Source of the DNA: Urechis unicinctus
Lineage: Eukaryota; Annelida; Polychaeta; Xenopneusta; Urechidae
DNA: 64,000 nt
Direction: 5' to 3'
Assembly: GCA_034190875.2 (NCBI GenBank)
Contig: CM067343.1
Location: forward strand, 13,132,742 to 13,196,741
Numbering within the stretch: the stretch's first letter is position 1; each line of letters starts with the position of its first letter. The notes beneath the pieces are model-generated. The model was given only the letters and a program-made list of their open reading frames with translations, did no database searches and was not told the DNA's origin. Shown in pieces: positions 1-12,884 of the stretch. The position numbers were made by a program, and so were the translations under genes.

Positions 1-1
1 A

Positions 2-19
2 CTATCACCATGATTACGC
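2..19 (+). other. lacZ-alpha/M13-reverse-primer-like 18-mer at the window edge
   Basis: CTATCACCATGATTACGC matches the start of the lacZ-alpha segment of pUC/M13-type vectors (CTATGACCATGATTACGC) at 17 of 18 bases. The following bases do not continue the usual polylinker. The match lies at the very first bases of the window, so residual cloning vector is possible. A chance match cannot be excluded. Confidence 0.35.
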
Positions 20-39
20 TTGCCCAGAAAATTATATTA

Positions 40-204
40 CGGCAATGTACAATAATTATTCAAAACAATTCATAATGCATCTAATAAACAACGCAATGAT
101 ATAGCTGTGGAATATAACACAAGTACTACAGGACAACACAGTTTGCTTGATATGCTGTGCATTAATTTACCAGCAGCAATAAATAAAGCAAACAGTCATT
201 CACG
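40..204 (+). repeat. 165-bp direct repeat, copy 1
   Basis: This stretch recurs at 699-862 in the same orientation with scattered substitutions. Both copies share the order: aataatgcatctaataaac-like core, gacaacacag, tgatatgctgtgcatta, and a final agcaaacagtcattcacg. No coding potential was seen. The spacer between the copies (205-698) is AT-rich and holds TATA/ACATA runs at 540-690. Confidence 0.8.
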
Positions 205-698
205 GGTGTGTCGTGAATACAAGGCGATCCTTAGATGATCATAACGGGGTTTTTTCACCGCGCACATCTGACGTGATCCGCATTTCAGTTTTTACATATT
301 TCGTGGTCGCTGCTTGTAATGTAGATAAAGACTTAGACAAAAAGCTTGTCTGGAAGCCAGTACACAGTAATAACAGGATATATACATATTATATATATAT
401 ATACACAAATATTGTCGGTGAGAGTTCAACGTATTAACGACCGCTCTTATTGCGGTTTTTTGGTTAGGTAAATATTCGTGAACGATAATTGTTCAGCCTT
501 ATTATGACTTGATCGTCACATTGAATTGGTTTATGCTTATATATGAATATAAGTATAGAATATTTATTTATATATATATTTACTCATATATACATATATA
601 TATATGTACATATATATATGTGATTAATATGAACATCAAAAACATATGCACATGACTATATACATAAATATACATAATTGTACATACATTTACAGTAC

Positions 699-862
699 AG
701 CAATATACAATTACTATTAAAAACAATTAATAATGCATCTAATAAACAAAGCAATAATATTGCTGTTGAATATACGAAAAGTAATATAGGACAACACAGT
801 TAGCTTGATATGCTGTGCATTAAATTACCAGCAGCAATAGATAAAGCAAACAGTCATTCACG
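699..862 (+). repeat. 165-bp direct repeat, copy 2
   Basis: Second copy of the 40-204 repeat. It differs by substitutions and a few small indels (by eye about 85-90% identical). The copies are 659 bp apart, so they may be the ends or a tandem unit of an old element. No flanking target duplication was recognised. Confidence 0.8.
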
Positions 863-1029
863 AATCAATAACAAGACCATATAAATATATTAGTAAACAT
901 ATGCATTTGTATGTGTGTTTTTTGGTGTGTCTGTGTGATTGTGTCTGCGCTTCATCGATAACCACTTTCTTTAACATTGTATCATTATGCAGTATATCGC
1001 TTACAGAAACCGAAATTATTCTCCCTTAA

Positions 1030-2270
1030 CATTTGATGCTTTGTCGTGAATATCAGTACCAATATTCGTTTCGAGATAAACCAGTTGATTGTGGTCGAAA
1101 TATCCACCACAACAAGTACAAGAGCCATGATCCGTTCGGGTTCTCATCAATACCACACATGCATGAATTATAACAACTTCATTCGTCTAATATCAATTGA
1201 TGTACGACACGCATGAATCCATCCACGTTTTTCAACATCCGGACCTGTAGACCCCCGCCTCGCAGGTGCAGGTTGTCACGACATACTAAATCAAGCTAGC
1301 GCTCATTAATCGCGTTTAATTACACATGAAATAAAATATTGACTAATATTCCAATTTCATTCAGTCACTTGCTGAAGTCTAACATAAGCAGACTGGCCCA
1401 ACTAATTCTACATGGTTCATGTGATTGTGAATTTCAGAAACTCGTGGAATGAGGCCTTATTGACACCGTTTTATGCGACGACATATTCACAATAGGGGAG
1501 CAATAGCAGGCTAGAAATACGAAAAATTGTAAGCAGACTTGAATATTCGATATCATTGCCACCTGCTCCAAAGTGCAATACCACCTCCAATATATTTGTT
1601 GCCAAAGATTAACTGTATTATGTCACAGTATGAGAAATTATAAATGCAATGTATTGTATGTGACCCACAAATAATTCAAATATATATAGATCGGTTGAAC
1701 ATTTCGAAACAGAATATGGCTAAACAGCAACACGTATTATATACTCGGAAAGGTCATAAACCGACAAAATCCAACGTATCTCCTTGAATATTCACTGATG
1801 TATTTCGCTGTTACTCTCGTAAAATGATATGCACTATTGTTAACAAGATCCGACGACGCACTCGATTACCGAGAACCTCGAAGAATGCAACTATCGAGGG
1901 AGTACCTTGAAACTCAAATACGAGAGCTGGAAAAAAGCCACCACTTCTGTGAACAGGTATCACTATTCAGACAGTACGGACGGAGATCGAAACGAGAATG
2001 TAGAATTATGCTTATAGACACGGTAAGTTAAATAAGAATCGCGTTGAAGAATTCCGAAAGCGCAACAATTCGACTGATACTTTGAACAAGCAATATAATT
2101 TTATGTTGAAAGCGCAATAATTTGCTTGTACGAGGGAGGGAACGATGTGAGAGTAAAACCCAAAAACCTTGTGAGTATGTCTGATCACCGGTGATTGTAT
2201 TGACAAGTACAAGTTACATAGCATTGTTAGGCTGGTTGGCATTCCCCATGGAGTTATACTACAACATTCG
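1030..2270 (+). repeat. dispersed repeat, copy 1 (second copy at 13430-15400)
   Basis: Collinear patches recur at 13430-15400. Examples are ccaccacaacaagta (1107 and 13669 areas), the tactctcgt block (1811 and 14970 areas), gtgaacaggt (1950 and 15139 areas) and the caccggtgattg-like segment (2187 and 15351 areas). Short open frames here (for example 1837-2031) are not conserved in frame between copies, so I read it as non-coding. Copy 2 additionally carries a large (AT)n array. Confidence 0.65.
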
Positions 2271-2399
2271 CAGTTTACTTTAATACAAGGCGTGTCTCTG
2301 CTGCCGTTGAATCAGTGTACTTTCAATTAGCCAACCAATTGCATTTTCGGGTACACGTCGCGTTGGCTTAAACAATCCCGAAACCATCCTGAAAATAGC

Positions 2400-3640
2400 A
2401 TTTAGTAAGTGTAACAGATGGCGTTTGGTGACAATATATAGAAGTACTGTGCGACGAAAATCAAGGGCGTTTTTCCTCCAAAGTTCCAATGCCAGCATAT
2501 CGTCAGTAATAACCTGCGACCTGTCAAATATGAATGTAAGTAGCGATCGGAATAATGGTAAGAATGAATCCTATGATCGTCGCATGGAAATAACATGCTT
2601 CAAAAGACAATCCCTTTTATGCAGTGCAAGTCTACAAGATAAGCATGCAATCGAATTTCAATTAATTGAACATCTTCAGAACAGTACAATGTGAAATCAA
2701 ATATGGTTGCTGTCTAATGATTATTCGCGCTTGTTGATAATTTGGATGATGAAAGAGTAATGCAATCATATTCCTTGACGTATGTTTGTGATTTTAAAAT
2801 GGTTGAACCAAACACATGGATGAAACTCCATCCTAACCTTTGTTTCTTTTTAAAAACTTATTCATCGGTGCACAGGATGTTCTTTGAAAAAGCGCATCAC
2901 GGCCAAACCGATAATCTTTAGTACTTCTATCGTACAAAAGTTAACCCCGATTAGCGACCGATTATGCAGCACGTCGACAAAGTTGACGGTCCTCTGTAGA
3001 CAATTAAATTATTGCATTTGGAGGAGGTGCGCAGCTATCATGCTGTTCTATGTAAAACCACAGCGAGCAATCATACTTGGATATGCGATAGGCGAGGATT
3101 AATGTCTATCGAATAGACTTTTAAACACCATGCGTCCATCTTTAAATAAAATATCGTTCAGTACACACATATGGTTAAAACAAACTGATGAGTGAACTAA
3201 AAACAACACTTTTTATAAACATTATCGACATGTTTTCTTCATGCGTATATTATATTGTGAGCACCACAACGTATACCATAAGCTTCATAGATTATGCAAA
3301 TGAAGTAACTATCTACTCTACGCATATGATTGCCACAGGTCATCCATTTATTTGCAGTATCGTAATCTACTTTTGCAGTTCGCGGTTTAAATCAATCAGT
3401 GGATTATGAGATTTACAAAGCAATCTTTTGATGTTGTTTCGTCATTTCCTTAACAGCGAGCATGGAAATAGCATGCCTCGAAAGCCAATCCTTTTTATGG
3501 ATCACTGAATACAGAACCTTAGTAGCGTGCTTTACACATTTGAATCCATTTAAGTAATTGCTGGACAGCAATAATACTGCATGATTATCTAGTAAACATG
3601 CACAAGGATTAGACGTGTCACTGGCAAATATTTTATTTAA
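2400..3640 (+). repeat. diverged copy of the segment found at 22.34-23.17 and 55.02-55.69 kb
   Basis: The stretch from about 2720 to 3640 shares ordered fragments with 22340-23170 and 55019-55690: ttatttggatgatga-like, ggttgaaccaaa, aaccgata, ccgattatgc, gacgaagttgat-like, ttataaacattatcgaca-like, ccacaactcaagtt-like. It is strongly diverged. No gene was recognised; the open frames at 2425-2694 and 2884-3102 are not kept open in the other copies. Confidence 0.55.
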
Positions 3641-3649
3641 TCAGATAAA

Positions 3650-4920
3650 TATGAACATGGCAGACAATAATCAGCTTAATGTGATCAATTCAATCCGCTG
3701 GTGACCTTGTTGTTGTATTTTGCAAAAGCAGGGTACTGGCGGCGGATGGCAGATGCACGACGGACCACATTAAACAATGGTATCTACTTCTCAATTATTC
3801 AAATGCACCCAAATTTAGGGTATGGTTATCACGCTTTACGTCTCTATGGCACAGAGAGCAACATTTATATGCCCATGATTGACCACATGATTATGTTTGC
3901 CATAATCCCATTTATGGCCTTATAATATCATTAAACCTGAGATGGTATTTGTGACAGATAGCCGACGTGTGCCGCTGTAATGTATGCCAACTGGTGCGTA
4001 GCATGGTGCTAAATGGGGAGCGTAAAAGACGCTTTGATCGAAAATGCTACTCTACATTAATTATATTTCTAGAGTACCAGCTTTGGTCCTGTAACGCATA
4101 TACCAAAAGACCACGAGATATACAATTTATTTAAGCGGAGTACTATCTTCGGTCGTCTTCCAATGCGTCATCACTGTGTATTACTATTGAACATGTTATT
4201 GTCATATACATAGCAGCCCCAGAGATACGTACACATATGATAAATGACGCAATGGCCAGACATATCGTTTTGTCTTTCTGTTACGGAATTAAACACGTTG
4301 TTCTTGTGCCGATTGAAGATTATATGGACCAATCGATCTTATGGACAGATTTTTGAGGCTATATTTATAATTTCGTAGACTGATTAGGTATCGATGTTAA
4401 TCTTTGACTGCCAACTCATCGCTGATAACAGTAAATGTAAACATTGACATTAAAGTGTCCATCAGAGGTTGTAATGTAAATTGTTATGAACAATCTTGAG
4501 CACTAACGATAGTGTCTGTGACTGACAACAAGTGGGCGATATGTTGGGGTTTTGTTATGTTTTACAGGTATTTCAACAGCGGCCTATTGTTTAATGTAAT
4601 CCGGTTAACCTTCGCAGCCTCATTTAATTATCTCTAAGATCTAACATTTAATATTTACTTGTGAATTAAATACCGTTATTTTCTGTGGGCCTACCTAATA
4701 ATATCTAAGCCTTAGGGACTTCGCTGTAAACCTTGGGGCAAGTGTTCCCTTCTGACTGTAGTGATTGGTTGAGCAAATCTTACTTAACGTTGATGAAATA
4801 TTTAGGCGACGATATGTGTTACTTCTCCGTTCAAAGGATATCCGCAGTTCATCAGGTTCCACACAATATCCAATGCTACTTTTACAGACAGCCTTTCAAT
4901 AAACCACAGGGTCAAAAGAT
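3650..4920 (+). repeat. ~1.3-kb dispersed repeat, copy 1
   Basis: It is closely related to 9330-10700, sharing for example aattcaatccgctggtgacctt, ggccttataatatcattaaacctgaga, agccgacgtgtgccgctgtaatg and attaaacacgttgt. It is more distantly related to 5810-7200 and 55690-57150. The frame at 3701-3925 is open only in part of the copies, so no protein is called. It is AT-rich and CpG-containing, with no terminal repeats recognised. Confidence 0.75.
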
Positions 4921-5134
4921 TTAGAAAGCAATCACTTGAAATGGCATCGTAATTTCCCTAACATTGTACATGCAAATAGCATGCCACGAAATCCAATCTC
5001 TTTAATACGGCACTAAATTCAGATAACTGCTACATATCCTCAGCACTTTGCGTTGCACATTGTGATATATTTAAGCAATAGCTCGCGGACAATTCGATTG
5101 CATGCCTATCTGTAAGACCTGCGCAACCATTGGA

Positions 5135-5775
5135 CGCATCTATATATCATATATATATTATATTTACATAAATTTATGAAGCGCTCTATCCTTATCCGAG
5201 ACAGCTCTAAAGCGCTGATCCATTAAAAAGTTAATTTAATGATAATAATAATAAACAGACTATTGGCAAATAAAACCAAAAAAACCCAAAAAAACAAACA
5301 AACAAACCCCAAAACATTATATCAATCAAGGTGGATTACAGTTTACATATCATAACATTAGGTTTCGTTTAAAAAAAAGCTAATTTAAATTAATATGTTT
5401 TAAGACTCTTGCAAAATATAGACAGTGTCACAGAAATACGAATATCTGGTAGCAGAGAATTCCAGAGTACAGTACCGGAACGAGAAAATGTTTTTTCACC
5501 ACAATGCTTTTTACTTCTCTTTGGGACAACCAAAAACAATTTGTCTTGAGATCTTAATGACCTTGCTGTCTCGTATTGCTTAACCATGTCACAGATGTAG
5601 CCTATTGCCTGATGATGTAGAGCACGGTACACTTGAACCAAAACCATGAAATAACTATGTATGTGACAGGAAGCCAGTGTAGGTGTCTGAGGATGGGAGT
5701 GATGTGGGCCTCACGACTGCTACGGCTAACAAGACGAGCAGCAGTATTTTGAACTCGCTGCATTCTATTCATATT
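5135..5775 (-). mobile_element. LINE (CR1/L2/jockey-type) 3' fragment with reverse-transcriptase C-terminus
   Basis: Read on the minus strand, 5770-5670 encodes MQRVQNTAARLV followed by HITPILRHLHWLP. This is the classic post-catalytic segment of non-LTR retrotransposon reverse transcriptases (QRVQNxAARL ... HITPxLxxLHWLP). After one frameshift near 5650-5670 the reading continues at 5647-5390 with YRALHHQAIGYI, ARSLRSQDK, GTVLWNSLLPDIR and a final SIFCKSLKTY, the usual C-terminus of these ORF2 proteins. Beyond the stop lie T-rich 3' UTR, a (TTATTA)-like run (5240-5257) and a GCGCTTxATAAATxTATGTAAATA tail region near 5145-5190, as in CR1/L2-like 3' ends. It is 5'-truncated, about 0.64 kb long, frameshifted and inactive. 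The exact clade is uncertain. Confidence 0.82.
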
Positions 5776-5809
5776 ATGGTTTTATGTGCCAAATCTATGT
5801 CAAATTAGT

Positions 5810-8340
5810 TCATTCATTGTGACTAATATGAACATGACTGACTATAATACGCATAATGTGATTAATAACATCCGTTAGTGATCTTGTGTGGCGTATATGT
5901 TTACACCGAATTGCAAAACAGCTCGAAGGTAAAGTATTGGCTACTGATGGCAGCTGCAGGGCGGTCAACATTAACCAATGGTACTTACTTCGTCATTAAC
6001 CAATTTCACGCAATTGGCAAAACCAGTCTAAACAATTTGGCCTTGACCGTCGACCATAAGATTGTCTCGAGTGTGACCATTAGTCAATTAGTGCCTGCAA
6101 ACAATTATCTGGTCCATTTAATCAGTGATGTGTCTAATTCAAGGTTAATTGTTATCTTGTCATTGATCGAAATCAAACTTGGAGGTAATATTTGCGTCGT
6201 TACAAAGTCATAACACCCGAGAAGCGTAATTTTCCGGAGGGTCGACGTGTGCCGTTGTAAATTTTGCTAACTGGTGTGAAGCATGGTGCTAAAGAGGAAC
6301 CTAAGTTACGCATTGACTGAAACGACTATGCGACGTTTAGTCTATTTTTACAGAGTAAAAGCTTCGGTTGTCTCCCATCGCGGCGTCAATGTGATTTTCT
6401 GTTGAACGTGTAATTGTAATATCTGCAGCTACACCAGAGAAACTGACGCACAAAAAAATAATGTAATATCCACAATTGTTATGGTTTTGGCATTTTGATG
6501 GTTGTTTCAACGTGTTATGAACCTCTCATATGGCCAAAGTTATTTCCATGTCAGTTAAGTGCTCTGAGCATTGGTTTTAAGAGCCGATTTATAACTATAT
6601 GAAGTAACTGATGGATAGCAATTTGAGACCAGTTTGATACTTTCTTTGACAGAAGAGGTATCGCTGTTGTTCCTTAACAAACAATTCTTCTTCGATAACG
6701 TTACATTCAAATCCTAATTTATGCAAACAATTTAGTGTCCATCAGGGTCAGTGAGTTAAAATTTCGCTTGATATGAATAACCCTGAGTACTGACGATGAA
6801 AAAGATGGCTGATGTTTATACGGGCATTTCCACAGCGGCCTATTGTCTAAGGTAAGCCTGTTAAACTATGATTATTCCAAAACATGCATTGTATACAGCC
6901 AATGTATTGTTATTTACTTATAAATCATATACCACTGACTTTTTTGTGGTCTCCTTAATGTCGTCCTAGCCATGGGGACTTCTGCTGCTATCCTTATTAA
7001 ATTTTCGTAATCACTCCAGATGACATTTTAGACATCTAAAAGTGTTTATCCTTTCATTTAATTGTGCGTAGCCAAAAAGGGCGAGTGTTCTCTTGTGGTG
7101 TAATGTGCTTATCTTACTTAACCTTCGTGAAATATGCTGTCGACCATATGTGTTGCTGCTGTTTAGCTATAGTATATTTACCGCAGGACATATACAAAAT
7201 AATACTCCGGAGTGTAATCAGATTTTTTGCATCACGAAATTAGTTGTATGCATACTGCCTTGAAATTTATGGGATTCGAATACAGTTGTTGTGTTATAGC
7301 ACGAGAATTGATTTTCTATAAAGCGCTAATGATATCGATGAATGATGAATCCAAAAAGACCATTTGTCATAGATTTGTCGACAGAGTGAGTATTTTTTCT
7401 GATCGTATTTGCAAGCACCTCTGAACACATTGGTTCAACTTTGATCAACGGATTATGCTGGTTGTCATGAACATGAAGGTAACATTCAAGGCCAAAGCTG
7501 AATCTAAGGGATGAATTATTATCAACGGTAGCACCTATGCTGCAGCATTGTCCATGGATGTTCACTGGAGGATACTTGCTAGGCTGAAAAGTATGGGCAT
7601 ATTCAATCGGATCTCCTAAGTGATTGCGTTGCCCAAATGTCCCTTGCGGCAAGAAATATCCGCAAACGTCCGCACCTGTTTGTATCGCTCATAACCAAGG
7701 TTTTAAAAGTAATAATCAGACGCAAGACCAGATGTCGAGACCATCGTGGGTAGATATGGATAAATTGCATACTTTTGAACTGCCATGGATTCGACGGGAT
7801 TTGAAAGCAGTTGTTGTATTATAAAACAAGAATTAATTTCCTATAAAACGATATTGGTATCGATGAATGATGAATCCAAAGAGACACCCATTAGTCAAGG
7901 ATTTTTCAACATAGCGAGTATTTTCTCTGATCGTATTTTGTTAGGACCTCTTAACAAATTGGGTCAACTGTAGGCATTGAACTACCACATAAACACAAGG
8001 GAAATTAAAAGGAGCTTGTGTGAACATGCTTCTCAATCGATGTTTATCTAATGCTTGACCGAGCTAACTGGTACAATACCCGTATATTAAGCATATTTTC
8101 ACTCATCCTAATGGTACCTAACTTTGTTGCACTAAACAGAGAAAAACAGGTAACAAGCCGACCGGATAATGACCATTGTATAATAACACCGTGTAAATTG
8201 TGTTTTAGGCATTGTATCTCAAGAGTCAACTGCGTTTTGGTTGCGTCCGATGCATTTGCAATGCATTACTACTTGATTCATGCATCTTCAATGAAGCACC
8301 CATGGGAATTAGACTTTATCCCATAGGGAAATTATACGAC
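5810..8340 (+). repeat. ~2.5-kb dispersed repeat (related copy at 55690-58370)
   Basis: Ordered similarity to 55690-58370: tatgaacatga, attgcaaaacagc-like, atggcagct-like, gtcaacattaa, then ttgactgaggtgg-like and tgatgaat. It includes an internal partial duplication: 7258-7400 and 7782-7945 share a block with agttgttgtattata-like, tcgatgaatgatgaatccaaa and gcgagtattttctctgatcgtatt. The frames at 5878-6213 (+) and 7326-7652 (-) lie in this repeat. They match no family I know and are broken in the other copy, so I do not call genes. Confidence 0.65.
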
Positions 8341-8379
8341 GTTGATGACATAAGTAGCTTTCATCTTCTAAACATATTC

Positions 8380-9060
8380 ACTGCTTAACCAATAATGTTG
8401 TCTTCATAATTGCAGCGATGAAGATTTTAAAGGGAACAAATATGCACGTAAATTTATCTCGTTCCGATTCGTCATTCCCTTGCAGTAATTACGTACAGAT
8501 TTGGTTGTGCTTTTTGAACCTCTTTCATTTGAGAAACCGTACTCTTTGGCACTAGGTTTTACTCTTTTAGATAGAGGAATGATGTACTATTTCGTCAATA
8601 TCACTTCATTTATAGTCAATAACATATTGATGTTGCTTTGCGTAAACGTTTGTGCATGCCGCGACTTTGCAATCTCCATCTGTGAACGTTATACTAGCTT
8701 TCTACTAATCATTTGCCATTCAGTAGTAACTAAGCACAATAGCGCTTCCGCATGCCAAAAAATAAAAAAAACTCGAAGGTGTACCATTTCTCTACCAACA
8801 GTGCCGGCATTTATTTCTACATGGAGCGCACGTGTTGGTTTGCATTTGGCCAACTTTATACTTAGCTTTTAGTAGGACATATTCTCAGTATTATAATATT
8901 GCTGTCTAATGATATTACCAATACGGAATTATTCATTCCATGTCACGGAAAGATAAATATTTTTAGTAGCCGCGTTGCGTGATAGTCGGTCGATTACTTA
9001 GCCTGTATGAGTTTCACCTTTTGCAGTCGAATATCTGCCAGATGCATGCACCGAGTGATT
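8380..9060 (+). repeat. diverged copy of the 58.4-59.0 and 23.4-23.7 kb segment
   Basis: Shared patches include atcatttgccattcagt-like, ctcgaaggt/cacgaaggt followed by accatttct, and gtgccggcattt / gtgtcggcatt. Order and orientation are the same as at 23470-23690 and 58690-58900. No gene was recognised in it; the 123-codon frame at 8501-8872 is not preserved in the related copies. Confidence 0.55.
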
Positions 9061-9329
9061 GATGGCACTAAAGGAAAGAGAACTGTCAACGCATCATGAT
9101 CAGCCTCATCCATAACAATCGTGATGTCACCTCAATGTTCAATAACATAAAACCCAAGCATCTCTTTCATTTCATTTCAGCAGATAACGACATTCTGCTG
9201 TACACTCTCGAAGCTTACTGTCAATGGCAGGTGAATGTGGTATTTGCAATATACGTAGCTCCCTCAAATAAACTGACGGCCAAGATTTGTTATATATCTA
9301 GCTGATTCTTTGCCCATTTATTTACAATA

Positions 9330-10700
9330 ATCAACTTTATGTGATGAATTCAATCCGCTGGTGACCTTGCAGTTGTATTTTGCAAAAGTACAATACTGTC
9401 TGCTGATTGCAGTTGCACGACGGTCCACATTAAACAATGGTGTCTTCTTCTCAATTATTGAAATGCACGCAAATTGAGGGTATAGTATTCACGCTGTACA
9501 TCTCTATGGCACCGACAGTACCAATGATATGGTCCCATATAGTATTCACGCTGTACATCTCTATGGCACCGACAGTACCAATGATATGGTCCCATGGTCG
9601 ACCACATGATTATGTCTGTCATAATCCCATTTATGGCCTTATAATATCATTAAACCTGAGATGGTATTTTTTAATGATAGCCGACGTGTGCCGCTGTAAT
9701 GTATGCCAACTGGTGTGAAGCATGGTGCTAAATGTGGAGCGTTAGAGACGCTTTGATCGAAAATGCTACTCTACGTTAATTATATTTCTAGAGTACCTGC
9801 TTCGTTCGTCTCCTGTAACGCGAAAAGGTGAGCTTAAGAGACGAATAGACCAAAAGACCACGAGATTTACATTAATATGTTCGGTCGTCTTCCAACGCAT
9901 CATCACTGTGGATTGCTATTGGACATGTTGTTGTCATATACATAGCAGCCCCAGATAAACGTACGCATATGATAAATGACGCAATGTCCAGACATATCGT
10001 TTTGTCCTTCTGATACTGAATTAAACACGTTGTAAACAACTTCTGTGGCCAATGTTATTTATATGTCATTTCTTTCTTGTGAGCATGCGTCTCTTGTGCC
10101 GACTGAAGATTGTGTGGACCAGTCGATCTTATGGACAGCTTTTTAGGTTACATCTATAATTTCGTAGCCTGAATCGGGTATTGCTGTGTAATATTTGACT
10201 GCCAACTCATCGTTGATAACAGTGAATGCAAATATAGACATTGAAGTGTCCATCAAAGGTTGTGATAAAAAATGTTACAAACAACCTTGAGCACTAGCTA
10301 TAGTGTCTCTGACTGACAACAAGTGGGCGATATGTTAGCGTTTTGTAATGTTTAACAAGTATTTTAACAGTGGCCTATTGTTTAATGTAATCCGGTTAAC
10401 CTTCGCAGCCTCATTTAATTATCTTTCAGATCTAGCTTTTTAGATATTTTCTGGTGAATTAAATACCGTTATTTTCTATGTGGCCTACCTATTAATATCT
10501 AAGCCTTAGGGACTTCTGGTGTAAACCTTAATAAATTTTTCAAATTACTTCGGATGACATTAGGGCGCACTAATATGCTTAACTGTTCCATTTTTTAATG
10601 TGCAGCCTTAGGGGCAAGTATTTTCTTCTGACTTTAGTAATTGGTTGAACGTTTCTAACTTAACGTTGATGCGATATCTGGGCGATGATATGTGTTGCTA
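9330..10700 (+). repeat. ~1.3-kb dispersed repeat, copy 2 (pair of 3650-4920)
   Basis: Near-collinear with 3650-4920, with long identical stretches such as the block around 9620-9720 versus 3900-4010. It differs by indels and by a 57-bp duplication at 9482-9595. Non-coding as far as can be seen. Confidence 0.8.
9482..9595 (+). repeat. perfect 57-bp tandem duplication (two units)
   Basis: Units 9482-9538 and 9539-9595 are identical and both begin atagtattcacgctgtac. The related repeat near 3830-3890 has only one unit. The duplication therefore arose after the two repeats separated. It adds 19 codons in any frame. Confidence 0.92.
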
Positions 10701-10749
10701 CTCTACGGCAATATATATTTACCACAGAACGTATACGAATCAATATTCC

Positions 10750-12115
10750 AGAGTGTACGTTGATTTAGAATGGATTGGAATTGATGAGAAGTTATTCATT
10801 AGCTGGATCTCTTGAACGGAGATGGCCTATATATCACAAATTGATAATTACACCCGGATTGGCAGGCGACGCAAATCAAAACAATCAGCATCTGTTTAAT
10901 TTGGCGTAAAGTTCTGAAAAAGATGTTAATCCGTAAAGATCGACGGGGTAAAGTCACTGTTGTTTAAGGCCAGTGATTGGAAATTTCATGTACGACAGCC
11001 AAGCAGTATCAAGTAGGTTCCAACTCCGTTAAAATGGTACTTCCAACGCTCTTAGATAATGCTTCAAAACATTGTTCTTCAGCACAAGGAAAATGAGAAA
11101 AGGAATGTGGTTTGGTAAGATCTCGAATTCATTCATTGCACCTTACGTCAGCATCAGCAATATAAACGTGTTCCTGGCAGTGATTGTGTCGTCTTCTTTG
11201 CTGTGGGCTAAATTTGTTAACCATCGAACAATGTGCTACCCAAAGGTTTCTGCATTTACTCCTGATATATGGGGAATACCGAAAACCATTCGTTACACTG
11301 AGAATCAATGCAGAATCAACCCAGAGTGACGTGTCCAGCAGAGGTGACTATGCTGGCATACAAGAATTTAATGATTAACTATTGCTTTGTTGGTGCGGGG
11401 TACAACCCAATAACCAAGTGAGTATACCGAATCACCGGTGATTGCGGATCATACGGAAAGATGTAATATAAACTGGATTGGAATTGAGATATAAACTGGA
11501 TTGGAATTGATGAAAGAAGTTATTCATCAGCTGGATCTCATGAACGGAGGACATTGCCATTCAAATAAATAATAATATTTTTGGATGGCCTAGATATCAA
11601 CACATCTTATAATATCACAATTACATCCGGATTGGCTGGTAAAGCTTATTAAATTAATCAGCGGCTGTTAAAATTAGCATCAAGTTCTGAAAATGATGTA
11701 AATCTCTGAAGCACGACTGGGTAAAGTTAATTTCTGGTGATACGAAATGTCATCAATTCGACAGCCAAGCAGTATACGGTCGGTTCCGCTCCCTTTAAAT
11801 ATGGTACTTCCACCTCCCTAAAGTAATGCTTCAAGCCATGGTTCTTCAGCCCAACGAAAATGAGAAAAGAAATGTGTTTTAGTCCGATCTTCATTCCATT
11901 GCACATTACGTCAGTATCTACAATATAGACGAGGATCCTGGTAGTGATTGTTTCGTCTGTAAAGCTTGACAACAACCCAATGTGCTACCACAAAGGTGTC
12001 TACATTTACTCCTGAGATATAGGGAATACCAAAAACCATTCGTTACACTGAGAATCAATGCCGAATCAATCTGGTGTGAATTGTCCAGCAAAGTTGAATA
12101 TTTGTTATACATGTA
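10750..12115 (+). repeat. two tandem ~767-bp diverged units
   Basis: The segment starting near 10760 recurs from about 11490. Shared landmarks are ggattggaattgatga, agctggatctc, the gtacttcca block (11037 and 11804, spacing 767) and a nearly identical stretch with aaccattcgttacactgagaatcaatg (11284 and 12036). There is also a partial 20-25 bp tandem at 11465-11505. Parts recur again near 24900-25300 and 59570-59900. Open frames inside are short and not shared by both units. Confidence 0.75.
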
Positions 12116-12880
12116 TTTAATTATAAACCTATGGTGATTCTGTGTTTGGCCCTCTCATCTGTTTCCCGTGCGTAATGTTAGCATTAATTAGTTAGTTTTA
12201 ACCTCAAGACTTTCGTCCGGTTGGTTCTATCATGCAGACAAAAGTTGCAAGCTGAATCACATTAATGACATTCCGGAAACATGCACACAGCCTCGGGATG
12301 ATATATTAGGGGGACATTGGAATACAAATATAGCAAACTGTGATCATATTATTATACTGCTATACGTGCTATACATGCTGTTTTAAAGGTAGGCAATGGT
12401 CGGTGCACTGGTATGCCTAACGGGCGGAATGCAATTAGGAGGTTTTTAACTCAAGATATAAAGTCGCAAAATTGCAAAATCACTCCAATGTAAAAACCGG
12501 AAATATGCGCACGACCTAGGGGTGACATGTCCGCAGGGCAATGGTTAAGCAATATAGTAAACCGAGATCGTATTATGTTTGAAAGTACGATGTTGATCGC
12601 TTGGTGTTTTCAGTGAATTCATATTAACTCACTAACCTCGGGATTTATATAAGTATTATTGAACAGAATTGTACTCGGAATGCGTAAGCTTTTAGTGTTG
12701 CAGTTGTTACACAGGTTACACAGTGCAGTTGCTATGCATCGAATCGTGCAAAACATCACAGCCCACTCTATGTCAATTGAACCTGCCAGACGCAGCCGAA
12801 GAACGTTATTTACTTCAACAAGTGAAAACATCTAGCATTCATGTCGCTAACACCCGAGCACTATCCGGGTGGTCTAGGTA
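12116..12880. other. stretch without recognised gene
   Basis: It contains fragments also present at 25320-25500 and 60000-60240, for example ttgatattaactcactaacctcgg (12620 area versus 25450 and 60195). It is otherwise featureless, and no splice-supported exon was recognised. Confidence 0.5.
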
Positions 12881-12884
12881 AAGT

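Noticed and set aside
7326-7652. 108-codon minus frame with a PPVNIHG segment also seen near 58.15 kb
   Set aside because: The similarity extends over non-coding parts of the same repeat, and the second copy has stops and frameshifts. No known family recognised.
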